From positions 62,001 through 126,000 of the forward strand of contig CANQPS010000002.1 in assembly GCA_947625785.1 (NCBI GenBank): DNA of 64,000 nucleotides, given 5' to 3'. This stretch comes from an uncultured Clostridia bacterium. GTDB taxonomy: Bacteria > Bacillota > Clostridia > Oscillospirales > Acutalibacteraceae. The number at the start of each line of letters is the position of its first letter. Position 1 is the first letter of the stretch. The translations under genes were made by a program, and so were the position numbers. Under the pieces are notes generated by a model. The model saw only the letters and a program-made list of their open reading frames with translations. It did not search any database and had not been told where the DNA came from. This document shows positions 17,342-26,808 of the stretch, piece after piece.

Positions 17342-19027
17342 TTATTTCAATTCTGCTCTATTTATAGCATTTATTACACCCTTAATTGATGCAAGATTTA
17401 TATTGTCTTCTATACCAACACCAAAAATATGTTTTCCATCTGCCTTTTTCAATTCTATATATGCAATAGCTTTTGAATCCGAACCTGACGATATAGCGTG
17501 TTCGTGATAAGATATAAATTCATATCCGGTTATACCTATTTTCTTTAAGGCAATAAAAAATGCATCTATCGGACCATTACCTATACCGTGTATAGTTTTA
17601 TCAGTTTCAGGATTTCCGTTTGTGCGAATTGTCCCCTTAAAATGAACCCCTGTACTCTTAACCGAATTTTCTTCAAATATAGTATGGCTAATAATTTGAT
17701 ATTTTTCATTTATTTTTATATAACTATTCTCAAAAACTTCAAAAACTTCTTTTGGTGTTAATTCTCTTCCGGTTTTTTCGCATACTTTTTGTACTGCCTC
17801 ACCAAACTCCGGATGCATACCCTTTGGTAAATTATAACCAAAGTTATTTTGCATAATAAATGCAGCACCGCCTTTTCCCGATTGAGAATTTATCCTTATA
17901 ATAGGTTCGTACTGTCTGCCTACATCAGCAGGGTCAATAGGTAAATATGGTACTTCCCAATAATTTGTACCTGAATTTTTCATATATTGCATACCCTTAT
18001 TTATGGCGTCCTGATGAGAACCCGAAAATGCCGTAAACACAAGTTCTCCAACATAAGGCTGACGCTCGCCTATTTTCATATTTGTACAGCGTTCATATAT
18101 CTCCTTATATTTAGGCAAATTGCTAAAATCAAGTTTAGGGTCAACACCCTGCGTAAACATATTTAAGCCTACTGTAACAATATCAAGATTTCCGGTACGC
18201 TCACCGTTTCCAAATAATGTTCCTTCTATTCTGTCAGCACCGGCAAGCAGCCCCAATTCCGCACAAGCCGTACCTGTTCCTCTGTCATTATGTGGGTGCA
18301 AACTGATAATTGCACTTTCTCTGTTCTTAATATGGGTAATAAAATATTCAATTTGGTCTGCGTATGTGTTGGGTGTACACATTTCGACTGTTGCGGGCAA
18401 ATTCAGTATAATGGGATTTTCCTTTGTAGCACCCATAGTTTCCATAACCGCTTCACATATTGAAACGGAAAAATCTACTTCCGTACCCGTAAAACTTTCA
18501 GGAGAATATTCAAATCGTATATTTGTATCTCCGTTATAGTTAGATGTTAATTCTTTTATTAATTTTGCTCCATCTACTGCTATTTTTGTAATACCCTCCA
18601 TATCCTTATTAAATACAACTTTTCTTTGTAAAGTAGATGTTGAATTATAAAAGTGTATTATTACATTTTTAGCACCTTTAATTGCATCAAATGTTTTTCT
18701 TATGAGATGTTCCCTTGCCTGCACAAGAACCTGTATAGTAACATCATCAGGTATGAGGTTATCGTCTATCAATTTTCTGCAAACTTCGTACTCTACTTCT
18801 GACGCTGACGGAAAACCTATTTCTATCTCTTTGAAACCCATATCACATAATGCCTTAAAAAATTCAAGTTTTTCTTTTAAATTCATAGGGTCAATAAGTG
18901 CTTGATTTCCGTCTCTTAAATCTACACTACACCAGATAGGTGCTTTAGTTATAGTTTTATTTGGCCATTGGCGATTTGGCAAATTTATCTGTTTAAACGG
19001 TATATACTTATTAAAAGACTTATACAT
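17342..19027 (-). CDS. leuA: 2-isopropylmalate synthase (long, type 2 form)
   Basis: 561 residues. It condenses 2-ketoisovalerate with acetyl-CoA, the committed step of leucine synthesis. Seen: a TIM-barrel with PIWCSVDLRDGNQALIDPM (metal and substrate site), SLHPHNDRGTGTACAELG with the metal His pair, and a C-terminal regulatory domain (about 430-561) that in relatives binds leucine. The length and the opening sequence match the type 2 enzymes of actinobacteria and some Clostridia rather than the ~510-residue B. subtilis form. AGGAGGT lies before the ATG. The gene stands alone, without other leu genes here, behind a T-box leader. Confidence 0.96.
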   Translation of the reverse strand: MYKSFNKYIPFKQINLPNRQWPNKTITKAPIWCSVDLRDGNQALIDPMNLKEKLEFFKALCDMGFKEIEIGFPSASEVEYEVCRKLIDDNLIPDDVTIQVLVQAREHLIRKTFDAIKGAKNVIIHFYNSTSTLQRKVVFNKDMEGITKIAVDGAKLIKELTSNYNGDTNIRFEYSPESFTGTEVDFSVSICEAVMETMGATKENPIILNLPATVEMCTPNTYADQIEYFITHIKNRESAIISLHPHNDRGTGTACAELGLLAGADRIEGTLFGNGERTGNLDIVTVGLNMFTQGVDPKLDFSNLPKYKEIYERCTNMKIGERQPYVGELVFTAFSGSHQDAINKGMQYMKNSGTNYWEVPYLPIDPADVGRQYEPIIRINSQSGKGGAAFIMQNNFGYNLPKGMHPEFGEAVQKVCEKTGRELTPKEVFEVFENSYIKINEKYQIISHTIFEENSVKSTGVHFKGTIRTNGNPETDKTIHGIGNGPIDAFFIALKKIGITGYEFISYHEHAISSGSDSKAIAYIELKKADGKHIFGVGIEDNINLASIKGVINAINRAELK

Positions 19028-19041
19028 AAAATTTTACCTCC

Positions 19042-19465
19042 TAAATAAAAATAAGTCCGTTCCTTATATACTTTACAGTATATAAGGGACGAACTCAAAA
19101 AGTCGTGGTACCACCCTGATTTGTTACAAAATAATTTTGTAACCTCATTATAAACCTTTACATTCTACAAATTTATATTCCAATATGGATAGATTTTAAG
19201 TATTTATAAAATTAAAAAAAATAACTTTACATTCCAATATGGATAGATTTTAAGTTAAAATTTACATTATATATAGAGAAATCAAAAGGTTTTTTGGGCT
19301 TATAACGGAACCCGTTACCGACTTATTTTACATAATAAAAATATTTTTTCAAATAAGCAACTCGGAGATGAGCTATACATAGATATAACAGTATTGATTT
19401 TCACCAAAATATCAACTCTCTGAAACTTAATATATCTATCTTTTTCTCGTCATAGTATTTATTAA
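19042..19465 (-). promoter_or_regulatory. T-box riboswitch leader controlling leuA
   Basis: Read on the minus strand it shows the Stem I landmarks (GACGAGAAAAAGATAG, AGAGAGTTGA with GGTGAAAATCAA, CATCTCCGAGTTGC), a Stem III-like hairpin (TAACGGGTTCCGTTA), the invariant T-box GGGTGGTACCACG (19101-19118), and a strong terminator (arms about 19054-19070 and 19078-19095, followed by TATTTTTATTT at 19042-19053). Uncharged tRNA should favour antitermination. The specifier is probably CTC (Leu) in AGCTCATCTCCGAG; the next in-frame triplet, ATC (Ile), is an alternative. About 150 bases between the Stem III-like hairpin and the T-box hold a duplicated repeat, which is unusual. Confidence 0.9.
19177..19254. 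repeat. Two direct copies of a 24-bp repeat inside the T-box leader
   Basis: Identical 24-base copies at 19177-19200 and 19231-19254, beginning ATTCCAATATGGATAG, 54 bases apart start to start. Similarity continues a few bases upstream (TTTATATTCC against TTTACATTCC). The intervening DNA is pure A/T. The units contain TCCA-ATA-TGGA, a short inverted repeat. Purpose unknown. Confidence 0.85.
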
Positions 19466-19475
19466 TATTTATCGT

Positions 19476-19505
19476 ATTCTATCATAACAATATATATCTT
19501 GTCAA
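19476..19505 (-). promoter_or_regulatory. Predicted sigma-A promoter of the T-box-leuA transcript
   Basis: Minus strand TTGACA (19500-19505), 18-base spacer, TAGAAT (19476-19481); transcription would start just before Stem I of the T-box. Confidence 0.75.
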
Positions 19506-19533
19506 GACTTTTAATATATATCAAAGTGAAATT

Positions 19534-19571
19534 CCCCGCCTATGCTAACACTTAGAGGCAGGGGACTTTTT
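19534..19571. terminator. Probable terminator between leuA leader and lipoprotein gene
   Basis: Imperfect stem CCCCGCCT / AGGCAGGGG (19534-19541, 19557-19564) with a run of T on the plus strand and a weaker T-rich tail on the minus strand. Given its place 30 bases after a minus-strand gene, it probably ends that transcript. Confidence 0.5.
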
Positions 19572-19600
19572 GCCTATTTGGTTAAAAGTTGACTTTTATT

Positions 19601-20386
19601 CTATATAGACAAGTTAAATTCTCCTATTAATTCATATACTTGCTTATAGTACTCTGACGCTTGATTTCTATAAAATAACATTATTTTATTTGCAGCTTCA
19701 AGCATATTTATGGTACTGCCACCATTGTCTTTGGCTTCCTGCTCATATTCATTTAGGGTTTCGGATATGGTTTCTGTCCAAGCCTCCAATTCACTATTAA
19801 GCTTTTGTATCTGTTCATCTTGTCCATCTAATAAATCAACCAACATATCAAATCCATTAAAAACAGCATTATACCACGCTTGTGCATATTCTGATGTTTT
19901 TGATAACATTTCAGCCGTACTATTACAATACTTTAATTCTTCGCAAAACTTTGCATCTATACTATTTGCACTGAAAAATTTATTAAAATTTTCATTATCC
20001 GTTGATATAGGAATTAAATTATGTGTATAATTATTCCCTCCCATATTCTCATCATCAATATTTCCTATTGGCACATCTGACGACAATATCTCAGAACTTG
20101 TATTATTATCATCTTCACTTGGCAAATCACTTTCTGTATTTTTACTATTATTATCCGTATTTTCGCTGTTGACACTTGTAGTAGTATCGGCTTCACTTAT
20201 ATTACTATTATTATCTGATGATGTTATATTATCCTCACTATTATTAGAACTATTATTAGAACTATTATTAGAAATAACTTTGCTGTCGCCAGTATCAATA
20301 TTATTATCGCACGAGCTCATCATACACGCACAGCTTAACACCCCTAATAAAGCACTTAACATTATCATTCTGGAAATCTTTTTCAA
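19601..20386 (-). CDS. Lipoprotein with Ser/Asn/Asp-rich spacer, unknown function
   Basis: About 261 residues. Signal peptide with lipobox MMSSC, a low-complexity spacer of about 90 residues rich in SNN and DNNS, then a mostly helical domain of about 130 residues (EELKYCNSTAEMLSKTSEYAQAW..., DEQIQKLNSELEAWTETIS) that may form a coiled coil. No family recognised. I prefer the TTG at 20386, 9 bases after AGGAG; an ATG at 20395 abuts the ribosome binding site. Stands alone between the leuA leader and an M14 peptidase gene. Confidence 0.7.
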   Translation of the reverse strand: MKKISRMIMLSALLGVLSCACMMSSCDNNIDTGDSKVISNNSSNNSSNNSEDNITSSDNNSNISEADTTTSVNSENTDNNSKNTESDLPSEDDNNTSSEILSSDVPIGNIDDENMGGNNYTHNLIPISTDNENFNKFFSANSIDAKFCEELKYCNSTAEMLSKTSEYAQAWYNAVFNGFDMLVDLLDGQDEQIQKLNSELEAWTETISETLNEYEQEAKDNGGSTINMLEAANKIMLFYRNQASEYYKQVYELIGEFNLSI

Positions 20387-20471
20387 TTTAAACATCTCCT
20401 TAATTTAATATAAACAGATTTTAACACAAAAAAAATCTAAATTCAATTACATATATATTACAAAATTATTT

Positions 20472-21371
20472 CTAAATAACTACACCCAATACTAACATAT
20501 CTAATAATCTTCTATATATGCTATGTATATCACTTACAGGAAGCGGATTTTTACCTTTTCCTATTTCTATCGTAAATGCCGGTTTATTTAATTTATCAAT
20601 GACCCAATCTTTAAATCCCCCGCCTACCGCCAAACCTTCCGGAAATGACAAAGCATAACCACTGTTGGCAGATAATGCTTTTGCTATATAAAAACATTTT
20701 TCATATTGATTTTCACCATAATTCCAATATATTTCCTCACCCTGACTATGAAACGCTATTGCGTGACGAAAATCTATACTTTTACAAAACTTCACTAATG
20801 CTTGTACTTCCGGTTCACTTTCATAATTTGAACCGCCATAACGAGTATATGACGGAAAATTAATTCCACTTTCTATTTCGAGATGTTTTAGATGTTCCCA
20901 ACCGGCATTAAAGTTATGGTTTAAATCGACACCTCTTGCATTACTCTGCCAATGTACCGTATCATATGTTATACTATCAACAAGAGGTGCATATTCCTTA
21001 GCAGTACAAGAACCATTTATAGCAATTTCTACGCCGTCAGGATTTACACACGGTATTATATATACTCCATAATTATCAAGAAAATTACTCGCTTTTATCC
21101 CTGATATTAATGTATTATTGCATAACGAAACGCAAATATCTTTTATAAAATTCATTAATAATAGCGTTGTTATCCATTCCGAACCGTGAAATCCTCCGCA
21201 ATATATAACTACATTTGTTCTTGCTCCAAAATGATAACACTCTATTTCTCTGCCGCATAAACTATAACCTATTATCGATTTATTAACAAAATCATAACTG
21301 CCTGATATTTTATCTGAAAAAATTTTTCTGTATTTTTCATCAACAGCACATTCTATTATATCCTTGTACAT
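20472..21371 (-). CDS. M14-family zinc carboxypeptidase-like peptidase
   Basis: 299 residues, no signal peptide, so probably cytoplasmic. Zinc ligands are visible as GGFHGSEW (HxxE) and AFHSQGEE (second His); the general base is the Glu in FTIEIGKG. The substrate-side motif reads NARGVDLNHNF: carboxypeptidases A/B have an Asn-Arg pair there, so the Arg that binds a free C-terminus is replaced by His, suggesting a peptidoglycan-peptide endopeptidase of the gamma-D-glutamyl-diamino acid type. The ATG at 21371 follows AAGGCGG by 8 bases. Divergent from the NUDIX gene. Confidence 0.85.
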   Translation of the reverse strand: MYKDIIECAVDEKYRKIFSDKISGSYDFVNKSIIGYSLCGREIECYHFGARTNVVIYCGGFHGSEWITTLLLMNFIKDICVSLCNNTLISGIKASNFLDNYGVYIIPCVNPDGVEIAINGSCTAKEYAPLVDSITYDTVHWQSNARGVDLNHNFNAGWEHLKHLEIESGINFPSYTRYGGSNYESEPEVQALVKFCKSIDFRHAIAFHSQGEEIYWNYGENQYEKCFYIAKALSANSGYALSFPEGLAVGGGFKDWVIDKLNKPAFTIEIGKGKNPLPVSDIHSIYRRLLDMLVLGVVI

Positions 21372-21447
21372 TATCTGACCGCCTTTCAATAAATATTAAT
21401 TAATCAATAATTATTCAGAAAATATAAATTATATTCCTGATTTATGG

Positions 21448-21476
21448 TTGAAATATTTAATAAATGAATTTATAAT
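21448..21476 (+). promoter_or_regulatory. Predicted sigma-A promoter of the nudF-hemW unit
   Basis: TTGAAA (21448-21453), 17-base spacer, TATAAT (21471-21476), 27 bases before the NUDIX gene start. Confidence 0.75.
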
Positions 21477-21503
21477 GTATTTATATAAGGAGGTTCGATT
21501 TTT

Positions 21504-22064
21504 ATGAACTTGACAGAAAAATGTATTGATAGTACATTAATTTATGATGGCAAAGTAATTAAAGTTACTGTTGATAATGTAGAATTACCTAATGGCGATA
21601 AAGGTAAAAGAGAAGTTGTAGGTCATAGAGGCGGCGTATGTATAGCCGCTTTAACAGATAAAGATGAATTATTGTTTGTTAGACAATTTCGATATCCATA
21701 TAAAGAAGTCGTTTTAGAACTGCCGGCAGGCAAGTTGGAGGCAGGTGAAACCCCTCTTGAAAATGGCAAGAGGGAACTTAAAGAAGAAACAGGCTGCTTA
21801 GGTACAGGTTATGTATCATTAGGTAAATTTTATCCGTCACCGGGATATTGCGGAGAAATAATACATTTATATTTCTGCAAAGTGGAAAATTACGGTGAAC
21901 AAAATCTGGATAATGACGAATTTTTACAAGTTGAAAAGATTCATATCGACAGAGCCGTGGAGATGGTTCTAAATAACGAAATTCCCGATGGAAAATCCCA
22001 GACTGCTATACTTAAAACAGCACTTATGCTGAAAAATTTAAAAGGCAGAACATCACTATATTAA
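21504..22064 (+). CDS. nudF: NUDIX hydrolase, ADP-ribose pyrophosphatase type
   Basis: 186 residues. The NUDIX box is complete: GKLEAGETPLENGKRELKEETG, metal-binding Glu residues included. The preceding FVRQFRYPYKEVVLELPAG is typical of ADP-ribose pyrophosphatases, which cut ADP-ribose to AMP and ribose 5-phosphate. AAGGAGG precedes the ATG. First gene of a plus-strand cluster running against the surrounding minus-strand genes and against the predicted replication direction. Confidence 0.9.
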   Translation: MNLTEKCIDSTLIYDGKVIKVTVDNVELPNGDKGKREVVGHRGGVCIAALTDKDELLFVRQFRYPYKEVVLELPAGKLEAGETPLENGKRELKEETGCLGTGYVSLGKFYPSPGYCGEIIHLYFCKVENYGEQNLDNDEFLQVEKIHIDRAVEMVLNNEIPDGKSQTAILKTALMLKNLKGRTSLY

Positions 22065-22091
22065 GCTAATTTGTAAATTTTGAGGTAAAAT

Positions 22092-23240
22092 ATGAAAACT
22101 AATAAAACAATAAAAATTAAATTGATTTTTGGTATTTGTATTAGCTCGGTTATTATTATTGCTCTAATCGTATTGTTGCTTTATTTTATTAACACAATAC
22201 GAAGCAATTATTATGATGATGTAAATTCAAACCAAATTTCTGGAAATACGGATATTTTACCAACAGAATATACATTCTCACCTAATAATGATAATATCGC
22301 AAATATAGGTTCAGAAGAGGCATTTATATATGATATGGGACTAATAACCAATATAAGCGATATGCTGTGGCTTGATGATAACAGATTTTTAGTTATTGGT
22401 GTAAGCGAGTATAACAATATAAACTATGTTTGGGTATTTGAAAATAATATTTCGGAAAATACTACTTGCGAAAAGGCTATTATTAAATTAGATAATGAAA
22501 ATTATTCTTCTATTAAAAAACTTGATGATAACAGGGTTGTAATTACAACTACTAAAAGAATTATATTTCTTAATGATGAACTGTTTGAAAGCCGTTCTAT
22601 AATAATATCCCCAAAAGATAATAATATTAATGAAGTTAATATTAATAATGATGGTACTGCAATAATATATACAAATAACAGTGGTCTTTATTATAAAAAT
22701 CTTGAAACTAAAAAAACTACTTTTATTATAGGTACAAACGAAATCGGCGAAAATAGTAATCCTTATGGAATATATTTTTGCGATAATAATAATATAGCAT
22801 TCCACTATATTACATCAGATTTAAAACTGTATTGTGCAATTTCTGACACAAATGGTAATTATACTGTATTCGACAATGATGTTAATTACCTCAATTATAT
22901 TACAAAAGATAAAATTTTATTTATAAGCAAAGAAAACCGAAATACTTTAATATCCATTGATACAAAATCTAAAAAAGAAGTACACTATAACTTTAACAAT
23001 TTTACACCGTTATCTTTGACCGCACAAAATGGTAATATCTATCTATGCGGAAACAGCGATAATGGTGATATATATTCCTTAAATATAATCAATGATAATA
23101 CTATGGAAACAAAAGTTTCTATTAATAATAAAGATAATGTTCATTTTAGCAGTTTTATCGCATTATCCCCAAGCGGACGAATTGCTGCTGTACAATATTC
23201 TGTTGTATCCGAAAATAATAAAATTCTTATATTGGGATAA
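22092..23240 (+). CDS. Membrane-anchored protein of unknown function, beta-rich
   Basis: 382 residues. One N-terminal membrane helix (about 8-32, IKLIFGICISSVIIIALIVL), then about 340 extracytoplasmic residues of Asn/Asp/Ile-rich beta-strand-like repeats (LDDNRFLVIGV, KLDDNRVVITT, FCDNNNIAFHY, ENRNTLISIDT) resembling a beta-propeller, with a closing ALSPSGRIAAVQYS. No enzyme motif seen. GAGGT precedes the ATG. Between nudF and hemW with gaps of 27 and 21 bases, so cotranscribed with both. Confidence 0.75.
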   Translation: MKTNKTIKIKLIFGICISSVIIIALIVLLLYFINTIRSNYYDDVNSNQISGNTDILPTEYTFSPNNDNIANIGSEEAFIYDMGLITNISDMLWLDDNRFLVIGVSEYNNINYVWVFENNISENTTCEKAIIKLDNENYSSIKKLDDNRVVITTTKRIIFLNDELFESRSIIISPKDNNINEVNINNDGTAIIYTNNSGLYYKNLETKKTTFIIGTNEIGENSNPYGIYFCDNNNIAFHYITSDLKLYCAISDTNGNYTVFDNDVNYLNYITKDKILFISKENRNTLISIDTKSKKEVHYNFNNFTPLSLTAQNGNIYLCGNSDNGDIYSLNIINDNTMETKVSINNKDNVHFSSFIALSPSGRIAAVQYSVVSENNKILILG

Positions 23241-23261
23241 ATAAAGGTGCTGATTTTATAA

Positions 23262-24374
23262 ATGCAAAAAAATTCAATAGGCTTATATATTCATATTCCA
23301 TTTTGCGATGGCAAGTGCTTTTATTGCGATTTCTTTTCGGAGAATCGTCCGGATAATGATATAGATAAATATGTATATGCTGTATGTAAAAAAATTAATG
23401 AATACTCTAATATAAACCGAAAAATAGATACTGTATATTTCGGCGGCGGGACGCCCAGCATTATAGGCGAAAAACATCTGGGTGTTATACTTGATGAAAT
23501 CAATAATATATATAATTTGAAAAATTCTGAGGTGACTGTTGAAGTAAATCCCTCTACTAATAATATTATTGATTTTGAATATATTTTAAAAAAGGGCGTT
23601 AATAGATTATCAATAGGTCTGCAATCTGCAAATGATAATGAATTAAAATTGCTTGGCCGAAGACATACAGCTTATGACTGCATAAAAACAGTAAAAAAAG
23701 CTAAATTATCCGGTTTTAATAATATATCAATCGACCTTATGCTCGGTATCCCGGAACAAACAACGGAAAGTCTTAAATATTCGGTTGAATTTTGCAATAA
23801 TCTTGATATACAACATATTTCTGCATATATACTTAAAATAGAAGATAATACATTCTTTGGAAATATGGACAACAAAACAAAAGAAAAACTTTTTTTTGAT
23901 GATGACAAACAATCAGATTTCTATGAATTATGCTGTAAATATCTTTCTGAATTTGGATATGACCATTACGAAATATCTAATTTTTCAAGGCAGGGTATGG
24001 AAAGCAAACATAATTTAAAATATTGGAACTGTGACGAATATATCGGCATTGGTGCATCTGCCCATTCATTTTTCAATGGAAAAAGATTTTATACACCAAA
24101 TTCATTTGAAGGCTTTTATAATAATATATCAATAGATGATGGTCTTGGCGGCAGTTGTCAGGAATACGCTATGCTCAGACTCAGACTTAAAGATGGGATT
24201 AATAATAAACTTTATTATCAAAGGTTTAATTGTAATATCCCTGACGAGTATTATAACAATGCTAAAAAATTTCAAAAATTAGGTCTTACGGAATGTGATA
24301 ATAATGGTATTAGGCTAACCGAAAAAGGATTTTTATTATCCAATGCACTAATATCGGAAATTATACTATATTAA
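23262..24374 (+). CDS. hemW: Radical SAM heme chaperone HemW
   Basis: 370 residues, the HemW length. YIHIPFCDGKCFYCDFFS contains the CxxxCxxC cluster for the radical SAM 4Fe-4S centre; VYFGGGTPS, GLQS and the C-terminal HemW region (ISNFSRQGMESKHNLKYW) follow. HemW binds heme and delivers it to haem enzymes; it was long misannotated as oxygen-independent coproporphyrinogen oxidase (HemN), which is longer and has an extra N-terminal extension absent here. The ATG follows AAAGGTG. Confidence 0.93.
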   Translation: MQKNSIGLYIHIPFCDGKCFYCDFFSENRPDNDIDKYVYAVCKKINEYSNINRKIDTVYFGGGTPSIIGEKHLGVILDEINNIYNLKNSEVTVEVNPSTNNIIDFEYILKKGVNRLSIGLQSANDNELKLLGRRHTAYDCIKTVKKAKLSGFNNISIDLMLGIPEQTTESLKYSVEFCNNLDIQHISAYILKIEDNTFFGNMDNKTKEKLFFDDDKQSDFYELCCKYLSEFGYDHYEISNFSRQGMESKHNLKYWNCDEYIGIGASAHSFFNGKRFYTPNSFEGFYNNISIDDGLGGSCQEYAMLRLRLKDGINNKLYYQRFNCNIPDEYYNNAKKFQKLGLTECDNNGIRLTEKGFLLSNALISEIILY

Positions 24375-24458
24375 ATAACTTTTCGTATATTATCATAAAT
24401 TTATCACAATATTATGGAATAATCGTCTTATAAATTTGTATAAAGGAGATGTTTAATA

Positions 24459-25124
24459 GTGAGCAAATTATTAGTAGTTGATGACGAATACGGAATAAGA
24501 GAAATTATAAAAAAATATGCTGTCTTTGAAGGTCACGAGGTTATGGAGGCTGCCGATGGTCTGGAAGCTGTCAGAATTTGTCGTACAAATAAATTTGACC
24601 TGATTATAATGGATATTATGATGCCCGAATTAGATGGATATTCCGCTTGCAAGGAAATTAAAAAAATAAGTAATACACCTATTATTATGCTTTCCGCAAG
24701 AGGAGAGGAATATGATAAAATCTATGGCTTTGAACTTGGTATTGATGACTATGTTGTAAAACCGTTTTCACCAAAAGAATTGATGCTCAGGGTTAACGCT
24801 GTCTTAAAAAGAGTAGGCGGCGAAGATAAACACGATACATTTACTTTTGAGGGAGTTGTTGTGGATTTTACCGGCAGAACCGTAACCGTTGACGGTGAAA
24901 GAGTTGAAATGACACCAAAAGAATATGAACTATTCTTCTATATGGTTAAGAATAGAAATATAGCTTTGAGCAGAGAAAAACTTATCAGTGAAGTTTGGGG
25001 ATATGATTTCTTTGGAGATGACAGAACACTTGATACTCATATTAAATTACTTAGAAAAAGTTTAGGTGAATACAGCAAGTGTATTGTGACTTTAAGGAGT
25101 GTTGGCTATCGTTTTGAAGCATAA
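24459..25124 (+). CDS. OmpR/PhoB-family response regulator
   Basis: 221 residues, GTG start with AAGGAGA upstream. N-terminal receiver: acidic pair DDE (8-10), phosphoacceptor Asp 52 in IIMDIMMPE, and the Lys of VVKPFSP. C-terminal winged-helix DNA-binding domain (about 125-221) with LTPKEYELF-like MTPKEYELFFYMV and LDTHIKLLRKSLG. Target genes unknown. The partner kinase gene overlaps its end. Confidence 0.95.
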   Translation: MSKLLVVDDEYGIREIIKKYAVFEGHEVMEAADGLEAVRICRTNKFDLIIMDIMMPELDGYSACKEIKKISNTPIIMLSARGEEYDKIYGFELGIDDYVVKPFSPKELMLRVNAVLKRVGGEDKHDTFTFEGVVVDFTGRTVTVDGERVEMTPKEYELFFYMVKNRNIALSREKLISEVWGYDFFGDDRTLDTHIKLLRKSLGEYSKCIVTLRSVGYRFEA

Positions 25125-26748
25125 TAAAAAAATTTCCAAAATTAAAAATATGAAAGTTAAATGGAAAATATTCCTTTACTTTTCTATCTTTTTGGCAATA
25201 ATGCTTGTTGTATTATGGCTTTTTCAGATTGTTTTTTTAAACAGCTTTTATAAGTTTATCAAAACCAACGAAATAAAAAAATTAGCCAATCAAATCGTTC
25301 AAAATATTGATAATAGTAATATCCAAAATATTATTGATGATATATGTATGGATAATTATATTTCCACCAGAATAATTGATACAACAGAACAAATTCCTAA
25401 TTATTTCAAAGAGATATATTCTTTTGAAGTTGCAAAAACCGGCAGAATTGTTCGTATGTCAAATATAGACCTATACCGCTGTTATATTGACGCAAAAGAA
25501 CAGGGCGGTACTTCTATGTTTTTCTTTCAAGACGATAGTTCAGATATCTTTGTTAAAGATAAGGAGTTTGATGCTTATAATCATCTGCCTTTTTCTATTT
25601 TTTACTTTGATGACAGCAGTAAATTTTCTTCAAATAATATAATTATCTTTGAAAATAAACAGCCAAATGATAAATATATATACTATAATAACTTTAAAGG
25701 CAGAGTTTCTATTGATAACAAAGACAAAGCAGAAACCCTTGTTTATACCATTATCTTTAAAAATAAAGAAAACAGAGAAATTATGTTATTAATGGATTCA
25801 TATATAAATCCTGTAACAAGCACTGTTCAAACACTTACTATACAGCTAATTATTATAACAATAGTATTGATATTATTGGCTTTAATAATATCGCTTATAA
25901 TGTCAAGAAAAATTTCAACGCCTATCGTTAACATAAATAAAAGTGCTAAGGTACTTGCACAAGGCAATTATGATGTCAGATTTAAAGGTGAAGGTTATCG
26001 TGAAATCGCTGAGTTGACAGATACATTAAACTATGCCGCAGAAGAACTATCAAAAGTTGAAAATTTAAGACGAGAATTAATTGCAAATATATCACACGAT
26101 TTAAGAACACCTTTAACTATGATTAAAGGATATTCTGAAATGATGATAGATATCCCGGGCGAAAACAATGCCCAAAATGCTAAGATGATTATGGACGAAG
26201 CTAACAGATTAACAAATCTCGTAACATCATTACTCGATTTATCTAAATTGCAATCGGGAGTGCAAAGTATTGAGCCTTCTTTATATAATCTAACCCAAAG
26301 TATAAGAGATATATTTCTTAGATACTCAAAAATTAGAGAACAAGACGGTTATAATATTGAATTTTATTCTGATAAAGATGTATTTATCAATGCCGATGAA
26401 GTTAAAATAAATCAAGTTATATACAATCTTATTAATAATGCTATTAATTACGCCGGCGAAGATAAAACAGTTATCGTTCTTCAAACTGTTGACAATAATT
26501 ATGTTACAATTAAAGTTATCGACCACGGCGAGGGAATTGACCAAGACAAGATTAAATATATTTGGGATAGATATTATAAAATAGACAAAAATCATAAAAG
26601 AGCTGTTATCGGAACAGGTTTAGGATTATCAATAGTTAAATCTATACTGGAACTCCATTGTGCTCAATATGGTGTTGAAAGCAAAATTGATGTCGGCAGT
26701 ACATTCTGGTTTAAACTTCCATATGAAAAAATTGAAGATAACCCCTAA
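25114..26748 (+). CDS. Membrane sensor histidine kinase
   Basis: About 544 residues. Two membrane helices (about 15-40 and 240-262) enclose an extracytoplasmic sensor of about 200 residues with no recognised fold; a HAMP segment (MSRKISTPIVNINKSAKVLAQGNYDVRF), the HisKA box ISHDLRTP with the phosphorylated His near residue 328, and an HATPase domain (NLINNAINYA, IDHGEGI, GTGLGLSIV) follow. The start is uncertain: AAGGAG at 25094 serves GTG 25099, TTG 25102 or TTG 25114 poorly, and ATG 25150 has no site. The reading frame overlaps the regulator gene, so they are coupled. Confidence 0.92.
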   Translation: MKHNKKISKIKNMKVKWKIFLYFSIFLAIMLVVLWLFQIVFLNSFYKFIKTNEIKKLANQIVQNIDNSNIQNIIDDICMDNYISTRIIDTTEQIPNYFKEIYSFEVAKTGRIVRMSNIDLYRCYIDAKEQGGTSMFFFQDDSSDIFVKDKEFDAYNHLPFSIFYFDDSSKFSSNNIIIFENKQPNDKYIYYNNFKGRVSIDNKDKAETLVYTIIFKNKENREIMLLMDSYINPVTSTVQTLTIQLIIITIVLILLALIISLIMSRKISTPIVNINKSAKVLAQGNYDVRFKGEGYREIAELTDTLNYAAEELSKVENLRRELIANISHDLRTPLTMIKGYSEMMIDIPGENNAQNAKMIMDEANRLTNLVTSLLDLSKLQSGVQSIEPSLYNLTQSIRDIFLRYSKIREQDGYNIEFYSDKDVFINADEVKINQVIYNLINNAINYAGEDKTVIVLQTVDNNYVTIKVIDHGEGIDQDKIKYIWDRYYKIDKNHKRAVIGTGLGLSIVKSILELHCAQYGVESKIDVGSTFWFKLPYEKIEDNP

Positions 26749-26768
26749 TAATTCAAATAATAAAAATT

Positions 26769-26803
26769 GGTGAGCATATATTTTTATATGCCCACCGTTT
26801 TTT
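26769..26803. terminator. Bidirectional terminator between convergent genes
   Basis: Hairpin GGTGAGCATATA / TATATGCCCACC (26769-26796) with GTTTTTTATT on the plus strand and AATTTTTATT on the minus strand; it lies between the kinase gene and the PrsA-like gene. Confidence 0.9.
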
Positions 26804-26808
26804 ATTGT

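Noticed and set aside
19171-19254. Possible mini-CRISPR in the leuA leader (30-base repeat, 24-base spacer)
   Set aside because: Only two units, a pure A/T low-complexity spacer shorter than usual, no cas genes, and the whole lies within a clear T-box leader.
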